Below, piece after piece: positions 1 to 8,713 of a stretch of DNA of 64,000 nucleotides. How positions within the stretch are numbered: position 1 is the first letter of the stretch; each line of letters begins with the position of its first letter. A program made the translations under genes and the position numbers. Source of the DNA: Breoghania sp. (GTDB taxonomy: Bacteria > Pseudomonadota > Alphaproteobacteria > Rhizobiales > Stappiaceae); assembly GCF_963674635.1 (NCBI RefSeq), contig NZ_OY771475.1, positions 4,261,001-4,325,000 on the forward strand, read 5' to 3'. Below the pieces are notes generated by a model that saw only the letters and a program-made list of their open reading frames with translations, made no database searches and had not been told where the DNA came from.

Positions 1-91
1 CCAGCATCAGGAACCACGTGACCACCACCGGCGCAGTGATCGGCACCGGCCCCACATGGAAGAGCGGTTCAAGGACAAGCGGGCTTTCCAT
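1..91 (-). CDS. atpB: N-type ATP synthase subunit a (AtpB), 5' fragment
   Basis: Only the first 30 codons are in the window; the gene continues past base 1. The start ATG shares a base with the TGA of atpR, an overlap typical of tightly coupled ATPase operons. The visible N-terminus (MESPLVLEPLFHVGPVPIT...) is a short periplasmic or cytoplasmic leader going into a hydrophobic stretch, as in F0 subunit a, which forms the ion half-channels beside the c-ring. The identity rests mainly on gene order: atpD-atpC-atpQ-atpR is followed by atpB in N-ATPase operons, and atpE, atpF, atpA and atpG would be expected beyond the edge. Residues deciding between sodium and proton use are not visible here. Confidence 0.8.
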   Translation of the reverse strand, partial: MESPLVLEPLFHVGPVPITAPVVVTWFLML

Positions 92-390
92 CAGGCGGGC
101 TCTTTCGTGAAACGCAGGACGAGCGCGCGCGCAATGAGGATGCCCAGCGCGCCTGACAGAAGCGGCAGCGCACCGATGAGCGCCAGCAGGACCAGAACCG
201 CGACGATCAGCGCGAAGCGGGCGATATGCAGGGCGAGCGTGCGCCCGATCGGCCCGCCACCGGTATAAAGTTCGGCCACCCGCTTCAGGCTGGCGAAGTG
301 GAGTACCCCCGCCGCAAGGCCCATCAGCAGGCCGAAAAAACCGCCTGCAAGGGGAGGAAGGGTCTGGAGAGAGGTGAGAAAAGGCATCAT
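91..390 (-). CDS. atpR: N-ATPase AtpR subunit
   Basis: A 99-residue membrane protein with three hydrophobic segments (about residues 10-30, 45-65 and 70-90) and conserved-looking Arg residues between them. AtpR is found only in N-type ATPases. From the literature it is thought to help assemble or stabilise the c-ring or a-subunit; its exact role is not settled. I chose the ATG at 390 because its ATGA overlaps the stop of atpQ, although an in-frame ATG also lies at 405. The 3' end overlaps the start of atpB. Size, topology and position between atpQ and atpB support the call better than any single motif. Confidence 0.82.
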   Translation of the reverse strand: MMPFLTSLQTLPPLAGGFFGLLMGLAAGVLHFASLKRVAELYTGGGPIGRTLALHIARFALIVAVLVLLALIGALPLLSGALGILIARALVLRFTKEPA

Positions 391-665
391 TGGCGGTGCA
401 TCCATTTCCAGGCCGAGTAGAAGCCGATGGCCGCCCCGATCAGGATTGCAGGCGCGGTGAAGAAGATGCCGGTCGAAAAGCCGCGATCGGCCATGCGCCC
501 CAGGAAAATGCCGATGAGCATCGGCATGACGATGGCCCAGCCGAGAATGCCGATCTGACCGAGCCGGTTGCCAAGCGAGGGTTCGGGCGCCCTTCGGCTC
601 ATCTCCTCGCGTGTCGCCGTGCGCCGTGCGGCCTCGGCCATGTGGTCGCGATCTTTCAGGATCAT
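387..665 (-). CDS. atpQ: N-ATPase AtpQ subunit (AtpI-like)
   Basis: A 92-residue protein with a charged N-terminus of about 35 residues, then two transmembrane helices (about 38-55 and 68-86) with the glycine-rich pattern of the AtpI/AtpQ family (LGQIGILGWAIVMPMLIGIFLG). AtpQ replaces AtpI in N-ATPase operons and is inferred to act in c-ring assembly or Mg2+ supply to the complex. The start at 665 gives an ATGA overlap with the end of atpC, and the stop at 387 overlaps atpR, so the gene sits inside a translationally coupled series. Confidence 0.85.
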   Translation of the reverse strand: MILKDRDHMAEAARRTATREEMSRRAPEPSLGNRLGQIGILGWAIVMPMLIGIFLGRMADRGFSTGIFFTAPAILIGAAIGFYSAWKWMHRQ

Positions 666-1135
666 GGCTCGCCCCCGTCCTGCCTGGCGTCGGCAACGAT
701 GGAGGGCGGGTGATCGAAGCTTCCCGTATCGCCGGGCCGCAGGTAGCGCATGAGCTGACGCACAGCCTGGGCGTGAAGCCGCATGTCGGCGGCCCGCGCA
801 TTGCGCGCTGCATCCTTCTCTTCGGCGCGCAGTTTCTCCACTTCCGCTTCCAGCTCGTGAAGGTCGTCTCCCAGAAGCCCCTGACGACAGGCAACCGAGA
901 CATCGTATCCGCCGCGCACCGTCAGCATCCCGCCACGCAAGGCGCAGAAGTGGAGCGCGCCACGTTCGTCCCGCCATCGCATCACGGACGCGGGGAGCAC
1001 GGTCAGAAACTCGGTGTGGCCCGGCAGGATCCCGAACCCGCCGCTTTCATCTTCCGCCCGCACGGAGGCGACGCCCGTTGCGTCGACGAGCACCTCCATC
1101 GCGGTGGTGATGGTGAGGTGAAGGCCTTCGCTCAT
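662..1135 (-). CDS. atpC: ATP synthase epsilon subunit (N-ATPase type)
   Basis: 157 residues, close to the usual epsilon length. The N-terminal beta-sandwich shows the family pattern with GGFGILPGHTEFLTVLPASV (about residues 31-50), the conserved loop of epsilon subunits, followed by a Glu/Arg-rich helical C-terminal region (about 90-145). Epsilon belongs to the central stalk and can inhibit ATP hydrolysis through its C-terminal helices. The start overlaps the end of atpD by four bases and the stop overlaps atpQ. A helical extension beyond residue 135 is a little longer than in many housekeeping epsilon subunits. Confidence 0.92.
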   Translation of the reverse strand: MSEGLHLTITTAMEVLVDATGVASVRAEDESGGFGILPGHTEFLTVLPASVMRWRDERGALHFCALRGGMLTVRGGYDVSVACRQGLLGDDLHELEAEVEKLRAEEKDAARNARAADMRLHAQAVRQLMRYLRPGDTGSFDHPPSIVADARQDGGEP

Positions 1136-2571
1136 TCGGCCGCCCCCTTCTTGCGCGCGGCCTCTTCCTTCGCGCGGGCCTCCTCCAGAGTGCCGATCAT
1201 GTAGAGCGAGCTTTCGTCCCAGTCGTCGGTCTCGCCGGAAAGGATCGCCCTGCAGCCTTCCAGCGTGTCTTCAAGCGGCACCGAGCAACCGGAAATCCCC
1301 GTGAAGGCCTCCGTCACCGTGAAAGGCTGGGTCAGGAACCGTTGCAGCCGACGGGCGCGCTCCACCAGAAGCCGGTCCTCCTGTCCCAGCTCCTCCATGC
1401 CGAGAAGCGAGATTACGTCCTGCAATTCGCGGTAGTGCTCGATGGTGCGGCGGACTTCGTTGGCCACGCGCTCATGTTCCTCGCCCACGACCAGCGGATC
1501 GAGCAGGATGGAGGACGACGCGATCGGATCAATGGCGGGATACATGCCATCTGCGGCCATGGCGCGTGACAGCACGACCATGGAATCCACGTGGCCGGCG
1601 ATGGTGGTTACCGCCGGATCGGTGAAATCGTCGGCGGGCACATAGACTGCCTCGATGGCGGTGATCGAATGGCCGTTGGCGGAGGCGATACGCTCCTGAA
1701 GGGCCGCGACCTCGCTCGCCAGCGTCGGCTGGTAGCCCACCCGGCTCGGCATCCGGCCCAAAAGCCCGGACACCTCCGAACCCGCCTGAACGAAGCGAAA
1801 GACGTTGTCCATGAGAAGGAGCACGTCGCGATGCTCGTCATCTCGAAAGGACTCCGCAATCGTCAGCGCCGTCATCGGCACCCGCCAGCGCGCGCCGGGC
1901 GGCTCGTTCATCTGCCCGTAGACGAGCACGGTGCGCTCCAGCACCGCGCTTTCGCGCATGTCGCTCAGCATCTCGTGGCCCTCGCGCGAGCGTTCGCCAA
2001 CGCCCGCGAAAACCGAAATGCCCTCGTAACCCGCGACCATTGCGTGGATCAGTTCCATCACCAGAACGGTCTTGCCCACGCCTGCGCCGCCGAACATCGC
2101 GGCCTTGCCGCCGCGCGCCAGAGGGGTCAGCAGATCGATGATCTTGATGCCCGTGCGAAAGAGATCCGTTCGTCCATCCTCGGCGCTGAAGTCCGGTGGA
2201 GAACGATGGATCGGAAGTTTCGGCGTCTTCTCCGCCAGCGGCTCAAGCGCGTCGCCGACTTCGCCCGCCACGTTGAGAAGCCGCCCGAGAACCGCGGTGC
2301 CGACGGGAACCTCAAGCGGGTGGCCACAGCGGGTTACATCATCGCCCCGCCTGAGCCCCGCCGTCGCCTGCAAGGCAATGCTGCGCACCGTTTGACCATC
2401 GAGGTGGGCCTGAACCTCGACGAGCACGGCTCCGCGATCCGGGTTCTCGATGATCAGCGCGTCATTGATGGCCGGCAGACCACCTCCGGCAAAGGCGATG
2501 TCCACCACCGCGCCGCGGATCGCCACGACCTTTCCACTTAAAGCCAATCCACTCAAAGCCAATGTGGGCAT
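1132..2571 (-). CDS. atpD: ATP synthase beta subunit (N-ATPase type)
   Basis: 479 residues, full length for a catalytic beta subunit. The Walker A loop GGAGVGKTVL is near residues 160-170, followed by GERSREG (about 192-198), which carries the catalytic Glu, and by Walker B LLLMDNVFRFVQAGSEVSG. Sequence TLASEVAALQERI and the VPADDFTDPA stretch are also typical. The gene is first in the operon, and atpC overlaps its end. The order D-C-Q-R-B differs from housekeeping F-ATPase operons, where atpD sits next to last, and marks the laterally mobile N-ATPase. It is probably accessory to a housekeeping enzyme encoded elsewhere, and may pump ions out at the cost of ATP. Confidence 0.95.
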   Translation of the reverse strand: MPTLALSGLALSGKVVAIRGAVVDIAFAGGGLPAINDALIIENPDRGAVLVEVQAHLDGQTVRSIALQATAGLRRGDDVTRCGHPLEVPVGTAVLGRLLNVAGEVGDALEPLAEKTPKLPIHRSPPDFSAEDGRTDLFRTGIKIIDLLTPLARGGKAAMFGGAGVGKTVLVMELIHAMVAGYEGISVFAGVGERSREGHEMLSDMRESAVLERTVLVYGQMNEPPGARWRVPMTALTIAESFRDDEHRDVLLLMDNVFRFVQAGSEVSGLLGRMPSRVGYQPTLASEVAALQERIASANGHSITAIEAVYVPADDFTDPAVTTIAGHVDSMVVLSRAMAADGMYPAIDPIASSSILLDPLVVGEEHERVANEVRRTIEHYRELQDVISLLGMEELGQEDRLLVERARRLQRFLTQPFTVTEAFTGISGCSVPLEDTLEGCRAILSGETDDWDESSLYMIGTLEEARAKEEAARKKGAAE

Positions 2572-3433
2572 TGCCGATGCGCCCTCGGGTTACTCACGTT
2601 GAGAAAACTGAGACTCAGCATAACTATCAAACGCCTATGGCGCGCCTGCCGCAAGGGGAGGGTTTCTTTCTGTCCGTCTTTTCCGCTCGTCATGACTGTC
2701 GGGAGCGATCCAAGTGGTCGGCTGATCAAAATGCCCGTTGGAAGCGGGAGGTGAATACCGGGATCATTGATCAATGACAGTCGCTTCGAACATGGGCCGT
2801 GGCGGGCCTGCGTGGGCCGAAACGTTATGGACGTTCTCACGCATATCGATCGACTTCTTGCGCAGTCGGCCATTGAACGAAATTCGCGCGTTGCGTCGCG
2901 AGGAGGTTTGGGGCAGACACGGGGCTCGTGTGGTGCTGAAAAACCACGGTTGGCCGGAAAACCGAATTAATGCGCAGATTATTTGCGAGGCTTTCCCGCT
3001 GCCGTGCCCTGTGGAGGGCGTGCGCCATATTTATGATTTAAATATACATTTGCGTCATTCCGGCAACAATCGGATTGTCGGAAGTTGTCGTTTCCCAACC
3101 TGCGGCTTAGCTGTTAGCGGAACTTCCTTGCGGTCACCGGAATACGAAACTTATTGAAATGATAATTCCAAAAGAAACCAGCGATAAATGTATAATCATA
3201 TTGATGGATATCAATCTCGCATAATATTATATGATATTAACGGATATATACATGAATAAGACGCTATTATTATGACGGATATTCTATCAACGTTAGGTTG
3301 TCCGTTCCATTTTGACAGCGCATTTAAAGCTCTCTAATCAAGGTCAGCTTGCAGATGGTCTATTCGAGTGCTTCCGCCAACGGTGCGCCGGATCGCCAGT
3401 CTGTGATTCTGATTGGCTTGAGGGGCAAGAAAC
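2572..3433. other. Divergent intergenic region with AT-rich island
   Basis: 862 bases between the divergent atpD and autotransporter genes, with no convincing gene. The part from about 3150 to 3310 is strikingly AT-rich and contains small palindromes (ATTGATGGATATCAAT near 3200 and CATAATATTATATG near 3220), unlike the GC-rich surroundings. It probably holds the autotransporter promoter and could bind a nucleoid protein. Short frames here do not look coding. Confidence 0.5.
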
Positions 3434-6400
3434 ATGCGCGGAATTTGGCATTTGGGCGAGGGTGAAACTGGGGCGGCGGGCGGTGGAAGCCGGGCGCCGG
3501 GATCATCGCACGGACGCCGGCGCGCGCAGCTTCTGCTCACCACCGCGCTCGTCGTCACGCTCGCGGCCGGCGGCGCGGCCTATGCCGCGGGCGGTAATGG
3601 CGGACAAGGCGGGGTGGGCTATGGTTCGGCCGGTGGCGTTGGCGGGACCGGCGGCGAAGTCGGCAATGCTGGCGGCGGCGGCAGCGCGGCTCCCGGAAGC
3701 TTTTTGAACGACGGCGCCGGCGGTGGAGGTGGTGGCGGGGCCGGAGGTCTGGCTGGCGGAGCCGGCGGTCCCCATACAGATGGAAATGGAGGCGCAGGTG
3801 GGGCTGGCGGAACCGGCGGGACGCACGGTCAGTCGGTTGGATCCGCGACAAGCATTTCGAGCGATGTGTCGGGCGGTGACGGCGGCGATGGCGAAAACGG
3901 CGGCTCAGTTTCCGACGCGGGCGGCGGCGGGGGCGGCGGCGGCGGCGAGGGCGGTTACGGCGTTGTTGTGGATAGCGCTGCAACGATCACCAACAGCGCG
4001 ACGATAACGGGCGGCACGGGCGGTCAAGGCGGTTCCGGCGCCTCCCCAGGCGGTGCTGCGGGCGGTGGCGGCGACGGCGGCGTCGGCCTGTACACCACGG
4101 CCTCCGGTGTGACTGTGGTCAACGAGGCTGGCGCAATTATTGTTGGCGGTGTGGGCGGTTCCGGTGGGGCGTTTGGTGCGGGCGGCAGCGGCATCAAGGG
4201 CTCCGACCTGACGGTCACCAATTCCGGCAAGATTTTCGGCGGCCTGTCGGGCGATGGCTCGACGCGTGGCTACGCGCTCGAATTCACCGGGGGCAACAAC
4301 ACGCTGACACTTCAGTCCGGCGGCACCCTCGTCGGCGGCATCGACATTTCCGGGGCGTTGTCGCTCGAAACGGATGCTGATTTCACGCTCGACAACACGA
4401 TCTCCGGCAGCGGCGATCTGGAAATTGCCGGCGATCACGTCGTGGTGCTGAGCGGCACCAACACCTATAGCGGCACGACCACTGTCCGCGGCGGCACGTT
4501 GGTGATCGAGAGCGATAGCAACCTGGGCGCCGGTGCGTTGAGGTTGGACGACGCTACGCTCTATCTGGACGCAAGCGAGGCCGTCCTTGTCGATAACAAC
4601 ATCGTTCTGGTGGACGGCGGCTCCGGCACGATCAATGTCGACGGCACGTGGCTTAAGGCAGACGGCGACATCGGAGGTATGGGCAATCTGATCAAGCGCG
4701 GAGGCGGCCAGCTCATTCTTTCCGGCACCAACACCTACAGCGGCACCACGACGATTTCCGCAGGTTCTCTGTCGATTGCGAGCCGGGACAATCTGGGTAG
4801 CGGCGACCTCGCTTTTGGCGGCACCGGCACGCTGGGGGTCACCGGGTCAACGACCCTTACCAACGCCATCGACGTAGCGTCCGGCGCGCGTTCCAGCCTG
4901 GCAATTACGGACGGCAAGACCCTTACGCTTTCGGGGGATCTCTCCGGCAGTGGCGAGTTGTATCAGTTCGGCGGCACGCTTCTCGTCAACGGAGACGGCT
5001 CCGGCTTCACCGGTTCGCTGGAAATTGTCAATGGCACCCTCGGCGGCTCCGGCACGATCGGCGGGGATGTCCAGCTCTCCTCCGGCACCACCCTGTCGGC
5101 GGGCAACAGCCCCGGCACGCTGACGATCAACGGCAATCTCACGCTGGACAGCGGTTCCACGTCCACGTTCGAACTCGGCCAGGCCGGCGTCGTCGGCGGA
5201 GCGTCGAACGATCTCGTCAAGGTCGGCGGCGACCTGAAGCTTGGCGGCACGCTCAATGCAACGGCCGGGTCCGCCGGCTATTACCAGCTCTACCAGTATG
5301 GTGGCACGCTCTCGGGCGCCTACGGCGCGGTCAATGTCACCGGTGTCAGCGGTGCCATCGGCACCTTGCAAACCGGCATCAATGGCCAGGTCAACATGGT
5401 GGTGCTGGCCGACGGCCAGATGCTGCAGTTCTGGGATGGCGCGGATGCGACCGGCAACGGCACGGTCGACGGCGGTTCGGGCACATGGTCGCGTGCCGGC
5501 ACCAACTGGACAGGCAAGCCCGGCGAGGCGGAGATCAACGGGTCCTATGTCGGCTCCGTCGCGGTTTTCTCCGGCACGGCCGGTACGGTGACCGTGGACG
5601 GCACGCAGGCCTTTGATACGCTGCAGTTCAAGACCGACGGTTATGAGTTGACCGGAGGCACGCTGGAAATTGCCCCGCATGCCGGCTCCACCGGCTATAT
5701 CAACGTCGATAGTGGAGCCACCGTCACGATTGGATCGGTTCTGTCCGTCTCAAGCGGCGGCATTGCTTTGGTCCCGTCGGCCAGGTCGGTGCCGACCCTG
5801 GAAAAGGTGGGGGACGGTTTTCTTGTCCTGACCGGCGACAATTCCGGCTTTGGCGGCGATGTGAGGGTTTCTCGTGGTGGCCTCTACGTCATGGGATCGC
5901 TCGGCAGCGCCGATACAAGCTTCCAGGTGAGCGCGTCGGATGGCGTGGCCGGCCTCACGGGTTCCGGCACGGTGATCGGCAACGTTACGGTCGGCAGCAG
6001 AGGATTGGTCGCTGGCGCGGGGTTGAGAAACAGCCTGGGAACCCTGACGATCGATGGTGACCTTGTAATCGCAAGTGACGGCAGCCTCGCCACTGGGGTC
6101 GATTTCGATAAGGATGTCGCCTCCCAGGTTCATGTGACGGGCACGGCCAATCTGTCGGGAACTGTGAAGATTGTCGCGACCGGCACCGCGCCCAACAGCT
6201 CCACCTATACGATCCTCACTGCCGATGGCGGGCGGACCGGCAAGTTCGATACGATCGACGAGGATTACGCGTATCTCGACGCGGCGCTGAGCTACACGGA
6301 CAAGACGGTCGGCGTGACGCTGACGCGTAACGACGTGGCCCTGTCGGGCGTGGCGGTGACGCCGAACCAACGGTCCGTGTCGCGGTCGCTTGAGGGAGCG

Positions 6401-7489
6401 CCGAGCTCCAATCCGCTGGTTCACGAGATTACGGGGATGTCGGAAGGGCAGGCCCGCAACGCCTACAACCAGCTCTCGGGCGAGCAGACGGCTTCGATGC
6501 AGGGGACGATGACGCAAAACGCCAATGTCGCCGGTGCCACCGTCGTCAACCGTATCAACCAGGCCTTCGACGCGGGCGGGGCGCCTGCGCCCGGCATCGC
6601 GGTCGCAACCCACGGCGATGCGGCCGGTCTGGGCGGCGAGGCCTATTCGGTGTGGATGCGGGCCTATGGCTCGATCGGGTCCATCGACGCGACCGCGAAC
6701 ACCGCAAGCGTCGACCGCTCGACCGTCGGCGCCATGTTCGGTGCCGATACCCAGGTCGGCATGGCCCGCGTCGGCGCCTATCTCGGCTACCAGTCGTCGA
6801 ACTACGATGTCGATGCGCTGGGCTCGTCGAGCGATGCCAACAGCTATCAGGTCGGCATCTACGCAGGCACGCAGCTGGGCGGTTTCCGCCTGTCGGGCGG
6901 CGCAGGCTACATCTGGCACGACATCGACACGACCCGCAACGTCGTGGTCGGCGCGGTTTCCGAACACATCGAAGGTTCCACCAATGCCGGCACGGCGCAG
7001 GTCTTCGGCGAGATCGGCTACGTTTTCGACCTGTTCGACCCGAGCACGCTCGGCCAGAACAGGTGGTTGCAGCTGGAGCCGTTTGCGGGGCTGAACTATG
7101 TCTCCACGGACACGGACGGCTACACGGAGGCGGGCGGCGCCTCGGCGCTGACGATCGACGGCTCGACCAACGACGTGACCTTCACGACGCTGGGGCTTCG
7201 TGCGGTGACCGGGTTCACATATGGTGACGGGCGTTCCGCGCGGATCACGACGATGGCCGGCTGGCGTCACGCCTTCGGCGACACGACGCCGACCTCGACC
7301 AACCGCCTGGCGGGTGGCTCGACCTTCACGGTGGAAGGAGCGCCGATCGCTGAGGATGTCGCCGTTGTGGGCGCGGGGCTCGCGGTGGACGTTTCCGACA
7401 ACGCCACGCTTGGCCTGGACTACACCGGCCAGTTTGGCGAGGACGCCACCGAAAACTCCGGCTCGGCGCGCCTGATCTTCAAGTTCTGA
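3434..7489 (+). CDS. Glycine-rich autotransporter (type Va secretion) with C-terminal beta-barrel
   Basis: 1351 residues. The start at 3434 follows a GAGGGGC ribosome site. A basic N-terminal extension of about 30 residues precedes a signal peptide (RRRAQLLLTTALVV... to AYA at about 51). Residues 52-200 are extremely Gly-rich (runs of GG with Asn, Ala and Ser). Residues 200-1000 are a beta-helix passenger with autotransporter-associated repeats, such as the twice-occurring SGTNTYSGTTT motif near 337 and 432. The final 270 residues or so form the autotransporter barrel, ending in an aromatic residue (LIFKF) as barrel proteins do. The passenger is probably displayed on the cell surface for adhesion or aggregation; no protease or esterase triad was recognised. 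It is a monocistronic unit with its own terminator. The ligand is unknown. Confidence 0.9.
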   Translation: MRGIWHLGEGETGAAGGGSRAPGSSHGRRRAQLLLTTALVVTLAAGGAAYAAGGNGGQGGVGYGSAGGVGGTGGEVGNAGGGGSAAPGSFLNDGAGGGGGGGAGGLAGGAGGPHTDGNGGAGGAGGTGGTHGQSVGSATSISSDVSGGDGGDGENGGSVSDAGGGGGGGGGEGGYGVVVDSAATITNSATITGGTGGQGGSGASPGGAAGGGGDGGVGLYTTASGVTVVNEAGAIIVGGVGGSGGAFGAGGSGIKGSDLTVTNSGKIFGGLSGDGSTRGYALEFTGGNNTLTLQSGGTLVGGIDISGALSLETDADFTLDNTISGSGDLEIAGDHVVVLSGTNTYSGTTTVRGGTLVIESDSNLGAGALRLDDATLYLDASEAVLVDNNIVLVDGGSGTINVDGTWLKADGDIGGMGNLIKRGGGQLILSGTNTYSGTTTISAGSLSIASRDNLGSGDLAFGGTGTLGVTGSTTLTNAIDVASGARSSLAITDGKTLTLSGDLSGSGELYQFGGTLLVNGDGSGFTGSLEIVNGTLGGSGTIGGDVQLSSGTTLSAGNSPGTLTINGNLTLDSGSTSTFELGQAGVVGGASNDLVKVGGDLKLGGTLNATAGSAGYYQLYQYGGTLSGAYGAVNVTGVSGAIGTLQTGINGQVNMVVLADGQMLQFWDGADATGNGTVDGGSGTWSRAGTNWTGKPGEAEINGSYVGSVAVFSGTAGTVTVDGTQAFDTLQFKTDGYELTGGTLEIAPHAGSTGYINVDSGATVTIGSVLSVSSGGIALVPSARSVPTLEKVGDGFLVLTGDNSGFGGDVRVSRGGLYVMGSLGSADTSFQVSASDGVAGLTGSGTVIGNVTVGSRGLVAGAGLRNSLGTLTIDGDLVIASDGSLATGVDFDKDVASQVHVTGTANLSGTVKIVATGTAPNSSTYTILTADGGRTGKFDTIDEDYAYLDAALSYTDKTVGVTLTRNDVALSGVAVTPNQRSVSRSLEGAPSSNPLVHEITGMSEGQARNAYNQLSGEQTASMQGTMTQNANVAGATVVNRINQAFDAGGAPAPGIAVATHGDAAGLGGEAYSVWMRAYGSIGSIDATANTASVDRSTVGAMFGADTQVGMARVGAYLGYQSSNYDVDALGSSSDANSYQVGIYAGTQLGGFRLSGGAGYIWHDIDTTRNVVVGAVSEHIEGSTNAGTAQVFGEIGYVFDLFDPSTLGQNRWLQLEPFAGLNYVSTDTDGYTEAGGASALTIDGSTNDVTFTTLGLRAVTGFTYGDGRSARITTMAGWRHAFGDTTPTSTNRLAGGSTFTVEGAPIAEDVAVVGAGLAVDVSDNATLGLDYTGQFGEDATENSGSARLIFKF

Positions 7490-7531
7490 GCGAGTGGACA
7501 GGCTGCAGTCTGTCCTCAAGGAAAAAGCGAA

Positions 7532-7560
7532 CCCCGGTGCCGATGGCGCCGGGGTTTTTT
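7532..7560 (+). terminator. Rho-independent terminator of the autotransporter gene
   Basis: A 10-bp stem (CCCCGGTGCC / GGCGCCGGGG, one G-T pair) with a GAT loop is followed by six T residues, starting 43 bases after the stop codon. It separates the autotransporter from the convergent sugar operon. Confidence 0.93.
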
Positions 7561-7738
7561 GTTTCGCGCAATCGAGAACCAGAGACGAGCGGCTCGCCAT
7601 TCGTCTCATGGCAGTTCCCATGGACAGATGAACGGCGCTCGATAGTCTGACGATGGTGTCGATGGCGAAAGGCGATGTTCCCGCCCGGCAAGGCGTCGTC
7701 GTGATCCGGAGCGCCCGTTCGCTCCCGCGGACGCGCCT

Positions 7739-8713
7739 TCAAAACCGGTAGGATGTCTCGGTTCTGTAGACAGCCCCCGGGCGCAGGATGCAGGGCGGAA
7801 ACTGGTGCTGGTTCGGGCTGTCGGGCCAAGCCTGGGTTTCCATAGCCAGACCTGGGCAGGCCTTGAGCGGGGTTCCTGCGTAGGCGCGCGCTCCTTCCAG
7901 ATGCCCCCCATCATAGATCTGCAGTCCGGGCTCCGTGGTCGATACGGCAAGCGAGATGCCGCTTTCGGGGCTTTCAAGCAGAGCGACGTCGCGCAATGTC
8001 CCGTCGCTGTCGTTCAGACAGAAATTATGGTCGTAACCGAAGCTTCCGATCTCGCGCGGCTTGCGAAAGTCGAAGGCGGTGCCCTCTACACTGGCGATCT
8101 GCCCCGTCGGGATCAGGTCCTGGTCCACGGGCAGGTAATGGTCCGCCGCGACAGTCAGGCGATGACGTTTGATGTCGCCGCTCCCATCAAGGGTGAAATA
8201 GCCGTGATGGGCGAAGCTGCATGGCGTGGCGCGCGTCGTGCGCGCTTCGATCCGGATGCGCAGAGTTGCTGGCGGTTCCACAGAATAAGTGGCGGCGACG
8301 GTCAGCTCACCCGGGAAGCCCATATGCCCATCGGGCAGACACAGGCTCAGGCGCACCTGATCGGTCGTTGCGCGATCCAGTCTCCACAGCTGCTCGCCTG
8401 TGCCGCCGTGTCCGCCGTGAAGGGTGTGGCGCGCTCGGAAGTTCGGGTCGGTGTGAAAGGTGGTGTTGTCCAGGTTGAACCGCGCCCCCGCGATCCGATT
8501 GGCAAAGCGACCGACGATTGCGCCTGCATAGAGCAGGTCGCCAAGGTAGGCATCAAGGTGATCTGCGCCGATGACCATGGGCCGTCCGGCCAGGCGCAGA
8601 TCCTGCACGGTTGCACCCCAGGTCAGAACCGACGCTTCAAGCTTTCCGGCTGTAAGCCGGATGCGCTCCACCTCCCGCCCGTCGGGAAGGACACCGAAGA
8701 TATCGCGGTCCAT
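7739..8713 (-). CDS. Aldose 1-epimerase (GalM-type mutarotase)
   Basis: 324 residues. The galactose mutarotase fold is indicated by RFANRIAGARFNLD (about 70-83), the HGGHGG loop (about 97-102) with a substrate-binding His, TTRATPCSFAHHGYFTLDG (about 165-185) with the catalytic His pair region, and a C-terminal METQAWPDSPNQ motif. It interconverts alpha and beta anomers of sugars such as arabinose or galactose, feeding the anomer-specific dehydrogenase upstream in the same operon. I chose the ATG at 8713 because it overlaps the stop of the lactonase gene (TGATG). Farther upstream in-frame starts lie inside the preceding gene. This is the last gene of the leftward locus. Confidence 0.9.
   Translation of the reverse strand: MDRDIFGVLPDGREVERIRLTAGKLEASVLTWGATVQDLRLAGRPMVIGADHLDAYLGDLLYAGAIVGRFANRIAGARFNLDNTTFHTDPNFRARHTLHGGHGGTGEQLWRLDRATTDQVRLSLCLPDGHMGFPGELTVAATYSVEPPATLRIRIEARTTRATPCSFAHHGYFTLDGSGDIKRHRLTVAADHYLPVDQDLIPTGQIASVEGTAFDFRKPREIGSFGYDHNFCLNDSDGTLRDVALLESPESGISLAVSTTEPGLQIYDGGHLEGARAYAGTPLKACPGLAMETQAWPDSPNQHQFPPCILRPGAVYRTETSYRF

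Noticed and set aside
2774..3157. 127-codon frame in the atpD-autotransporter gap
   Set aside because: No motif, no convincing start site, and composition unlike the coding regions.
5750..7621. 623-codon minus-strand frame under the autotransporter gene
   Set aside because: Arg-rich shadow of the Gly/Ala-rich coding strand, running through the autotransporter terminator.
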